From contig NW_004457442.1 of assembly GCF_000313135.1 (NCBI RefSeq), forward strand, positions 784,778 through 848,777: a stretch of DNA of 64,000 nt, in the 5' to 3' direction. The notes beneath the pieces were generated by a model, which did not search any database, was not told where the DNA came from, and saw nothing but the letters and a program-made list of their open reading frames with translations. Shown here one piece after another: positions 1 through 8,376 of this stretch. Made by a program: the position numbers and the translations under genes. Every line of letters starts with the position of its first letter. The first letter of the stretch is position 1. Origin of the DNA: Acanthamoeba castellanii str. Neff (taxonomy: Eukaryota; Discosea; Longamoebia; Acanthamoebidae).

Positions 1-1354
1 CCCGGCCCATATCGGCCAGGTCCAGCGCCTCATCGTCGTCCTCCCCCTCTTCGCATCCTGCTCCTCCCGCTACGCGGGAGCATTTTCCCTTTCTGTTTCC
101 GTTCTTTTTCCCTCCGATTTTCCCTTTGCCTCGTCGCTGTAGCGCCTTGCCCTTCTTCTCGCCCACTCCATCTTCTCCTTCGTCCTCATCATCTTCATCA
201 TCATCGTCGTCGACGAGCTTCTCCTTGCCCCTGATGAGTCGTCGCGCGGCCTTCTCCTCGCGCTCGAGGCGGCGCACTGTCGCCAGCGGCACGGAGAACG
301 GTCGGCCGAGCAAGTCGTAGACATGCCGCCGCAGCCGTCGGTTGAAGATCTGCATGAACTGGTACTCGACACTCAGCGTCGGCAGCGCCTTGTAGTATTG
401 TCTGCACAAAGTTGACACGCCATTTTGTTGAAGTCAGCCATGACCATCAAGCCCATGCCTGGGCCAGGCTCCAGACAATGCTGATGCCGGTGGATGACGG
501 TGGATGATGGATGATGAAGAAGAAGATGAAGGTGAAGGTGGAAAACGTACGCGAGAGGGAAGACTCCGGGGCGCCAGCCGCGCCAGATGTGGTGTCGCAC
601 TTGGAAGTTGGCGATGTGGAGTGGAAGGCAGAGGGCGGCGGCGGCGGCGAAGCAGGCCGCGTTGGAGACGCCAAAGTAGAGGAGGTGCTTCACCCGCTGG
701 GCCAGCGTCGGCACGGGCTGCTGCTGCTGGTTGTTGTTGGTCTCCTCGAACGTCACCTCGTCACCCAGGGTCATGACCACCCACCCGACCTTGGAGAGCT
801 CTGCACAATTTATATATTTATTTTTAAAAAAATAAATCAACAAAAATGACCATAAATAGATAAATATATAAATAGTAAAAATAAAAATGGCATGAAAATG
901 ATTGGTGGGTACCGACGAGGACACCAAGCAGCGCGCCTGACACGGCACCGTCGCACAGATCGAGCAGACCCGAGCCGAGCACGAAGGGAAAAGATTCCTG
1001 GCGATGGAACTGTCGAAATTCATCGGCATGTGTGCGCAGTGCGGAGCTGATGGACGTTGGCCGAAAGAGATTTCGTCCAGAAATGGAGGCACGCTGGTAG
1101 AGGGTTGATGCAGGCGCGGTGGCCAGCACGTGGGTGACGGCTGTCGTGATGGCGATGGCTCGGAATCGCTCGAAATTGGGTCCCTCTTGAAGTACCTCAC
1201 GATCTTCCTCCAGAATCAATTCTTCTGGAATTGGGTCACGATTTTCGATGACGGGCGGCAGCACCGCCGCTGGGGGCATTCCCGCGACGAGGTGCGACTG
1301 AGGCACTGCCGCTGGACGTGAGCGCACACCAAATGACGAATCGATTCCGTTCAT
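1..1354 (-). CDS. Membrane-like protein of unknown function (3' end cut by window)
   Basis: Three exons are visible on the minus strand. The first starts at the ATG at 1354 (MNGIDSSFGVRS) and ends at a GTACCC donor near 910. The second runs from the acceptor near 810 (ELSKVGWVVMTLGDEV) to a GTACGT donor near 550. The third starts near 399 (QYYKALPTLSVEYQ) and runs off the window. Codon phases agree at both junctions. Weakly hydrophobic stretches (AVSGALLGVLVG; AACFAAAAALCLPLHIANF) suggest membrane or mitochondrial membrane association. The visible C-terminal part is highly charged: a run of aspartates and glutamates followed by Lys/Arg-rich sequence. No stop codon is present before position 1, so the protein is longer. 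I do not recognise the family. It is divergent from the gene starting at 1905. Confidence 0.5.
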
Positions 1355-1904
1355 TTCCGCAATGCCTCACCATATCCCCCCTTGCAAGGTTGGCGGCCTG
1401 TATTCGAGGAAGTGTTTCGAAATCATTTTGAAAATGTTTCGAAATCGTCTGAACTGCATTTCAAACGTTCCTTGTTTCGTCAAGGGTAAAATCAGGGATG
1501 CACAAAGAAGCAAACGAAATCTCGTCTGAGGCACGACGTTGGTCTGGTGTTCGGATTCCGACGGGGTGTTGGTGCAGGCCAGAGTGGCAGCACTCCTGGA
1601 GAAATCCACGTCCCTTGTCCGCCTCCAACCGCCCGTGATGCGTGAGTTCACTGCGGCTGCTCCGTGTTCGTAACGCGGAGGCCTCCAGGCGACAGTCATC
1701 TTTCCTCCGTCTCGGTTCTTCTGGTTCTGAGAGTTTCTTCCTTTCAAGCCGAACTTTGCACACCACACAGGCCGTGCCTCGGACTTCACCTGTTCTTCCA
1801 CTCGCTCTCCGCCGAACTGCCGACTACCATTAACCGGCTTGCACAGAACGACACGACACCACACGACCGCAGCCCCCCCACATACAATCGACCACCGCCC
1901 TGCC
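1355..1904. promoter_or_regulatory. Divergent intergenic region
   Basis: Spacer of 550 bases between two divergently read genes, so it must hold both promoters. It contains AT-poor, pyrimidine-rich stretches near 1640-1830 typical of leader sequence upstream of the plus-strand start. I see no convincing TATA box, RNA gene or repeat. Confidence 0.35.
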
Positions 1905-3114
1905 ATGGGCCTACCCTATCCTCCATCCGATTGCAACAGCAGCCACATCACAACACCCGATTCACCGACATCGACACGAGATAACAACGTCAATAGAAAG
2001 AAGACAATGACGAGCAGGGAGAGCTGCAGCCTGGACGAGGGGGCGGTGGTGGCCGCTACCGATTGGGCGAACGGAATGCTGGGCCAGAACAAGTCCGTCG
2101 AGCTGCGCCTGCGCCCGCGCACAAGCAACAACACCAACCGCAACAGCCACGTCAACATCGAAGATGATCACAGTCACAGCAACTCCGGCAAGGCCAAGGA
2201 GGAAGAGGGATGCAACTCGAGCGACGCTATGGGCCGGACTGGGATCTTAAACGACCAGGATATCACCCGGCGAATGGAGCTTCTAGCCAACAACCCGGAG
2301 GCGCACGAGGTACCCCAGCCGCCGCCGTGCAACTCTCTGGCCAGGCGCGGGCTGCGCTATCTCAGCCTGGCCGCCATACTGGTCGCTTGGCTGTGGCTCA
2401 CTTCGCTCGAGGCCAAGATCCGCGCTGTGATGGTGGCCCTCACCTTCTCCGCCATCGAGTTCCACTTCCGAGCCGTGACCCGCCCCAGTGCCGCCGAGCT
2501 CAACAAGACGATCCTCAACTCCACCTCCACCATCAACTCCAACCCCGGCGAGCGGGACATGCGGAGAGCCATTGGCCTGGCCCAGGTCGGGCGTGTGAGT
2601 TCGACCGACCAGCTGCGGGCTCTGGTGTCGACGGCCCGAGCGCGCCTGGCCCAATCGCACCTGCGTACCAACGGCCACACGACGTGGGAGCAGTTCTGGG
2701 CCAACGTGTTCTACGGCCCGATCATGAACGACTTCTACCGCCACCACCTCTTCGCCCTGGCCCTCCCCTCCTTTCTCGCGTGGGACCCTCTCGCGCAGGC
2801 CCTCCTCCTCACCCTCTTCTACCCACTCAACATATGGGTACGCACATACATTATTTGTTCTACATGTTCCAACATGTAGAAGCTGACGTCAGCAATATGT
2901 TGTGCAGGTGGCAGAGGTGGTGATGGGGTACTACTTGTCGCGCGTGTGGCGTAGGCGGGCGTGGTACTATCGGGGCAGGTGGGCGCGGCTCGACGGCAAC
3001 ATCACACTCGCCTACGGCCCGCTCTGGCACCTGCTCGGTGGGCTCTACGCGGTGGGCTATCCGCTGGTCTATGCGCCCGCGCCGGCCTTCCTCGCCTCCC
3101 TCCTCGTCATGTAG
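1905..3114 (+). CDS. Predicted multi-span membrane protein, unknown family
   Basis: Two exons, 1905-2837 and 2908-3114, encode about 379 residues. The intron (2838-2907) starts GTACGC and ends TGTGCAG, and joins NIW to VAEVVMGYYLSR in frame. The ATG at 1905 sits in a good context (TGCCATGGG); a second in-frame ATG at 2007 (MTSRES) is the alternative start. The first 150 residues are polar and probably disordered, with His/Ser/Asn-rich parts. Hydrophobic segments follow: YLSLAAILVAWLWLTSL near residue 155, HLFALALPSFLAWDPLAQ and LLLTLFYPLNIW near 285-310, and two near the C-terminus (GPLWHLLGGLYAVGYPLVY, FLASLLVM). I do not recognise the family. The intron 3' end carries the 12-base palindrome GCTGACGTCAGC at 2882, containing a CTGAC branch-point-like core. 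Confidence 0.7.
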
Positions 3115-3272
3115 GGTCCTCACCATCACCTCCCCTCTGTTTGTGGGGCTGAGACCAGCCCGTGTAGTGCGGATGGGATGGAACATGTAGAGACATACTA
3201 TTTACAAAGATATAGTCTTCAATATAGAATACGTTACTGTGCAAGTAGAGGGTGTGAAGAGTGAGTAGGACC

Positions 3273-4253
3273 TCAGTGCTGCATGGGTGTGGAAGAAGAT
3301 GAAGATGCCTTGCGGCGGTAGCGATGGTTGAAGGCCCCGAAGAGCTGATGTCGATCGTACGTCGCCTGCGAAGGAAACCGCCGCCCGCACTCTGCGCACA
3401 CCAGCTTCTCTTCTTCACCTCTTCCTCCTCCTCCTCCATTCTTCTTCTTCGTTGATGTCTGCTCGCTTGCCTTCTCCTTCGCTCGTCGTAGCTCTTCGAC
3501 CTCCTCGTCCACCTTCTTCTCCGCCGTGTGCCTCCCTCGTGCGCCGCCACCGCCTTCGTGCTGGCCTCGCGGCTCAGCCTGCGGCGTTGGTCGTGGCGGC
3601 CGCCCGGTGGAGTTCGACGACGCGTTGATGTCGGCGTAGTCGAACGGCACTGATCGCGACGTCCTCGGCCGCTTCTTGGCTTCGAAGCTCTCTGGCCGTT
3701 TCCGTTGCTTTGGTTCTTCTTCTTCTTCTTCTTCTTTCTCCTCCTCTGTCGCCTTCCTCTTCTTCTGTTGCTCTTCTTGTTGCTGTTGTTGATGATGTTT
3801 ATGCTCACGCGCTCGTCGTCGCGCGGCGTGCATGGCCTCGGCGTAGGCGTGCGCGAACTCGCTCTGGCGAAACGAGGCCTTGGGTCCTGCCCGAAACCAG
3901 TCGGACGACGTAGAAGATGACGATGACGATGATGTAAACGAAGATGAAGAAGTGAATGACGACGTGCTGGAGGATCTCTTGGATCGAAGGAGCGAGGAGA
4001 GGTAAGTGGCCTGAGACTGGGGGTCGACCAGGCACTCGAGGGCCTGGGTGAGGGCGCGAAAGGCCCGCGGGGCGTCCGGATGGCAGCACTTGTCCGGATG
4101 CACACGCCTGGCCCGCTCGCGGTAGTGCCGTCGCACGCGGCGCGGATCCTCGATCAGCTCCTCGGCCAGGCCCAGGCACTCGTAGTGCGAGCGCGCTGCC
4201 AGCACCGACGCCACGACCTCATCTGCAGCCTCACCTTCGTCTTTCTTCTCCAT
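3273..4253 (-). CDS. J-domain (DnaJ-type) protein with C-terminal C2H2 zinc finger
   Basis: A single uninterrupted exon of 326 residues. The N-terminal J domain spans about residues 19-88 (SHYECLGLAEELIED, then the invariant HPD in ARRVHPDKCCHPDA), so the protein should stimulate an Hsp70 ATPase. The middle is low complexity: serine runs, a Gln run, and Glu/Lys-rich sequence with basic clusters that look like nuclear signals. The C-terminus (about residues 285-312) has a CAECGRRF...H...H finger resembling the U1-type fingers of DNAJC21-like ribosome-biogenesis co-chaperones; that assignment is an inference from layout. It ends in a Ser-rich tail (STPMQH). The next gene downstream on the plus side is convergent (spacer about 160 bases). 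Confidence 0.8.
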   Translation of the reverse strand: MEKKDEGEAADEVVASVLAARSHYECLGLAEELIEDPRRVRRHYRERARRVHPDKCCHPDAPRAFRALTQALECLVDPQSQATYLSSLLRSKRSSSTSSFTSSSSFTSSSSSSSTSSDWFRAGPKASFRQSEFAHAYAEAMHAARRRAREHKHHQQQQQEEQQKKRKATEEEKEEEEEEEPKQRKRPESFEAKKRPRTSRSVPFDYADINASSNSTGRPPRPTPQAEPRGQHEGGGGARGRHTAEKKVDEEVEELRRAKEKASEQTSTKKKNGGGGGRGEEEKLVCAECGRRFPSQATYDRHQLFGAFNHRYRRKASSSSSTPMQH

Positions 4254-4699
4254 CTTTTTTTTTGATTTATTTGCATTTTTTCTCGTTCTGAAAGTCAGTA
4301 ATCGAAGTCATAAGACATACACGTACACGCCATTTCCTGATTTTTTCCTTGAACTTTCGGTTTTGATTGTTTTTGGTTCGCGGCCCAAGCGGACGAAGCT
4401 CGGGTGTGGTACGAGGAAGACCTCGTCGGGCACGCCTTCTACCTCAGGCGGCCTCTCTCGGTTCGTGTTGGGTTCGTACCTGTACGTTCGCAGTCAGTCA
4501 TCACCTGCAGAGTTCACGCGGAACGAGTGATGTTAGGGGGACTGGGTAGAACTGACCTGCCGCTGCTGTACACGACTGGCCGCCACAAGCCCAAAGTATG
4601 CTTTTTTCGCCGCTCCGACCATGATGATCGCTGTGTGTCGTGTCGTGCGTCAGTCTGAGTTTCATGATCATCACAGTAAAAGCACAACGAGGAGGCCTG
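4254..4699. other. Intergenic, no gene seen
   Basis: Spacer between the 3' end of the helical-repeat gene and the start of the J-domain gene, both on the minus strand. It must hold the J-domain gene promoter. Open frames here are short, have no domain similarity that I recognise, and lack paired splice sites. Confidence 0.4.
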
Positions 4700-7279
4700 T
4701 TACGCGAGCACTGGTGGAGTGGCCCAGTGATGGCACCGGGAGCGGCTGGCCCGTGTGGGTGTAGTCCGCTGCGTGTTTGTTGCGATTGGTGCCCTTGGCC
4801 CTTTTCTGTGCATGTGTGTGTGGCGTGTGGCGTGTGCGGTGTGTGGTGTGTGCGGTGAGAACGGGATCAGGCGAGAGGAGTTATAGGGACACTTACGAAG
4901 GCCAAGACGGGACCCTTCAATGCTCGGCTGCCCCGCATGCGCCTGGCCCGGTAGCCCACCACCAGTTCGTTTTGCTCCACCATCTCCCGGATAATGTTTG
5001 ACAGCGGGCGGTCGGCCACCGCCACACCGGTCAGACCAGCCTGCGCGTAGATGGGCAGCGACGCGCCCACGATGGCCTGGATCGAGCGCAACTGCTTCTG
5101 GTGCCTGGCCGGCCCCAAAACGCGAACACTTGTGAGGCCACTTCTTTCCGAGAATAAAGAAAAGGCCCAACGGCGTACCACGCTGAGTGGACCACGAGCT
5201 CGGGCTGGTACACCTCCGTATTGGGGGTGATACACGAATTGCGCAAGATCAACCGCCGCACCGTAGGCGTGCACTCCTCGTCTTCCGGCTAAAACACGAC
5301 ACACACGACACACACGCCACACACGACACACACGCCACACACGACACACACGACACACACGACACACGACACACGACACACACGACACACACGACACACC
5401 TCATTTCAGACTTCAACCCACATAGCAGAGATTCGTGGCGGTGAATACCTCGGAGTGGTCGCCATCCACGGTTCCGTTGTCGCCCGGGTGCTGATGTCGT
5501 CGCAGAACGCGAAGCAGCCGCTCGGACGCGCGTCGGAGCCGCTTGCCGTCATCCTTGTCGGCTCGCCGCTCGCGCTCCTTGGTCAGTCGCTCGACCACCT
5601 CCTCCAGCCGGTACCGATCGTGCTGGCCCAGGGCGAGGGCCTCATCTTCCTCCTCATCGTCGTCGCCGTCGTCACTCTCCACCTCCGCAACGCCGTCGCC
5701 GTCGTCGTCGTCACTCTCGGCGCCCCACTGGACACGAGCGTGGTCGACGATCTCCAGGAAGACCAGAAGCGTGTCGACAGTCGCCTGGCGCACGTCAATG
5801 TCGACACCACGCTCCTCCAGGCACTCGAGAAGCAACTCCACGTGCCTTTCCATCGCGCAAGATGAGTGTGTGCGGTGGTAAGCGTGTGTCGTGTCGTGTC
5901 CTGTGCCGTGCGTTCGGTGTCGAGTCACGTACTCTTCAACCCAGGCTACGAGGTCGGGCGGGGACAAGAGGGTGCCGAGCAGGCCCACCGCCGACAGGGC
6001 CGCGCTTCGCACAGGCGCACTGTTGCCCTCGGTGGTGCAGAGGGGCATGAGCACGGAGTCGATCATCGCCACGACCTCTTCCCCCACCTCCACCGAGTCC
6101 ATCATCGCCATTTGCCACAGGTTGACGAACTGAATTAAACCCACCACCTCAATAGCCTGTCCGACCGCACACACCGCACACACCGCACGCGAGGTCAGAA
6201 AAATGCAGCGCAAGCCACGAAGAAATGTGTTTGTACCGCTGCGCGAAGGTCTTCGTGATCGACTCGGCCGGCCGCCGCACGGCGCGGGCAATCTTCGTCG
6301 CCCGTCGCCGGGCCTGCCGTGGCGAGGTCGGTGAGGGCGGCCAGTAGCCCGGAGCTGCTCTCAGCGCCAACGGTCTGCGGGCACCACAGCCCCATGCGCC
6401 CGACCACCATCACCGCCACCAGCTTCTCCTCGACCGATCGGTGGTGCCCGCCCGCCGCGGTGGTGGTCGTCGAGGCGGCGACCAAGCAGCGCCGCAGGTG
6501 GGCCGCAATGGGCGCCGAGTGGTCGGAGTGGGGCGACAGCACCGCGTCGATGCGCCTGCGCGCATTGTCGTCGTCGCGGTCGGCGGGCTGAGGAGACAGG
6601 AATGCGTGGAGGCTGTGCAGGGCGCTCATCCGCTTCTGCTCACTTCACGCAGCAACCACTCAGCCCGTGTGTCGTGTGTCGTGCGTCGTGCGTGTCGTGT
6701 GTCGTGTCGTGTGTCGTGGGTGGTGCGTGTCGTTGGTCGTGTCGTTGGTCGTGTCGTGTCGTGTCGTGTCGTGTGTGCGAGGTTGTACTCGTCGTGGTTC
6801 AGCCACTGTACGCAGCGCCGGGTGTAGTTGTCATCGTGCGCGTCGCGGTGCCAGTCGGTCGGCACCAGGCCGCCGGCCTTCTCGCGCGCCACCTCCCACC
6901 GCTCGGCCAGTTCCCACTCCGGCACAACCTGCCAACAAAAATAAATAATTGAAGAAGTGTAACAACAGAACAAAAATCAAAAACAATCAAAATAAATAAC
7001 AAATAAAAGGACAATAATAAAAATCGTCATGCGTACACGCTGTGGGGGTTCGGGATGCGTCCGGGAGCGGTAGCCATCGAGGCGCCTGTGCGCCTCCTGA
7101 CGCTCGTGCTGGCGTTTGGCCTGCTTGCGCCTCAACTGTGTGTTTTTCTTGGCGGCGGCCTTGGCTTCATTCTCCTCCCTCGCCGCTCTGTCGGCCAGCT
7201 CGTGCGGCAGCGCTCGCTGCTTGGCGTGCAGCCGGCGCCCGACCAGGCTGTGCGCCAACTTCTCCTTCGCCCTCTCCAT
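4700..7279 (-). CDS. Helical-repeat (HEAT/IFRD-like) protein
   Basis: Multi-exon gene read from the ATG at 7279 (MERAKEKLAHSLVGRR). The first exon is a basic coiled segment. Next come VPEWELAERWEVAREK and CVQWLNHDE, then KRMSALHSLHAFLSPQ starting near 6635. Alpha-helical repeats follow: LVAVMVVGRMGLW, VEVGEEVVAMIDSVLMPL, SAPVRSAALSAVGLLGTLL, DIDVRQATVDTLLVFLEIV. This pattern resembles the N-terminal HEAT repeats of interferon-related developmental regulators (IFRD), but I am not certain. An acidic stretch (about 5640-5710) is followed by a basic helix. Later exons read VRRLILRNSCITPNTEVYQ and LRSIQAIVGASLPIYAQA; a short last exon ends at 4700. Codon phase supports the junctions checked (for example WVEE to HVELLLE). 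The introns near 5293-5400 and 6667-6775 are almost wholly ACACGAC/GTGTCGT repeats. Start and last exon are uncertain. Confidence 0.5.
5293..5400. repeat. Intronic ACACACGAC-type tandem repeat
   Basis: On the plus strand this reads as alternating ACACGAC and ACACACGAC/ACACGCC units for about 105 bases. It fills an intron of the helical-repeat gene between FTATNLC... and PEDEECTPT.... Confidence 0.85.
6667..6775. repeat. Intronic GTGTCGT-type tandem repeat
   Basis: Imperfect GTGTCGT/GTGTCGTTG units fill the intron between the exons ending CVQWLNHDE and starting KRMSALHS. It reads CACGACAC in the transcript. Confidence 0.8.
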
Positions 7280-7404
7280 TTCTCTCGCGCTGTATTGCTG
7301 CGCCACCTTGTGCCGGAGCCATTTTTATAAAATAGTCACCTAATTCCGATCACAAAGTGAAAATATTTCGAAGGTATTTATGGAATGCACGTAAAGGGTG
7401 CCCG

Positions 7405-8031
7405 CTATTGGATGATGCAGACGAGCACGCGGCTCTGGCGTTGTCGGCGGGTCTTGGCGTCCTGGACGGCCTGGACCTGCTGGAGCGAGGCCCGCATGGG
7501 CTTGATGGAGACGCCCTCGGGCGTGGTGATCTCCACCAGGTGCTTGTCGGCCACCTCGGCCAGCTCGCGCAGCTTGGACATCCGCTCGAGCTCGATGTCA
7601 CGCACCAGTGCCGTCTTGCCCACCACGCTCGAGTCGGGCATGATCGAGGGGACGGCCGACGGCGTCGACGACGATGAAGCCATGATGACGGCGTCGCTGG
7701 AGAAGACGGGTGTGGTGGTCATGGTGTCAAGTGGAACGCCTCTCGTTTCGTTGAAGCCCATGGTCTGCTCGCCCACGAGGCCGGCGTCTCTGTAACTGAA
7801 AAATGGACCAATAAAAATGAAATTTTAGTTGCATGTCAACACAACCACATAATCACAAAACCAGAAATCTAATCATTTAATCTATAAAACCTGTATTATG
7901 GACTATATTTATGGATAAAAAGATGATCAGCAAGCGTACGTGTCTTCCTTGATCTGCTTAGACCTGATCTTGTGCGGGTGCTCGTGCCCAGAGATCTTGA
8001 TGGGTGTGGGGGTAGCCAGGGAAGTCGACAT
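7405..8031 (-). CDS. Small hypothetical protein
   Basis: Two exons. The first starts at the ATG at 8031 (MSTSLATPTPIKISGHEHPH) and ends at a GTACGC donor near 7936. The second begins near 7797 after TTTTTCAG and runs to the stop at 7405. The junction completes a Thr codon (KEDT-YRDAGLVGE). The product has about 155 residues. The centre is Ser/Thr-rich; the C-terminal third is helical and charged (VRDIELERMSKLRELAEVA, VSIKPMRASLQQVQAV). I see no membrane segment or recognisable catalytic motif. It lies only about 125 bases upstream of the helical-repeat gene on the same strand, so the two are packed tandem transcription units. Confidence 0.65.
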
Positions 8032-8376
8032 TGTCGTGGTGTGGTGTAGATAGAAGTGGGAGTGTAGTGACTGAGGTGGTGCTTGGTTTGTGGATGGCTG
8101 AATGAAGTGTGAGGCGAGCAGTCAGGGATTTTAGATAACCCCCAATTCGGGGTGGTGCAGACTTAGTGACTTCCTGGCGAAAATTGGCGTGTGCCTGGTT
8201 AGTTAATCCGCCGATCCAGTCATCTGGCCACCTCAAACGCCAGGTGCGCCACGACCACAAATAATAGGATGTTGTGTACACGTGTTCAAACAAACAGGCT
8301 GCTTATCTTACGAAGAAAAAAATAATACTACTTACAGACAAAACCAGAAGTGTCCTACAAACAGAGGGCAGAGAAC
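8032..8376. other. Intergenic, promoter of the small hypothetical gene
   Basis: 345 bases between the phosphatase stop codon and the start of the downstream minus-strand gene. No additional coding or RNA signal recognised. Confidence 0.35.

Noticed and set aside
4867..5397. Minus-strand frame rich in VCRVSC repeats
   Set aside because: The repeats are a translation of the intronic GTGTCGT microsatellite; only the exon parts belong to the gene.
6195..6370. Possible frameshift in the helical-repeat gene, because two frames look coding
   Set aside because: Continuing the first frame to the GTACAA donor joins in phase to AIEVVGLIQFVNLW, so no frameshift is needed.
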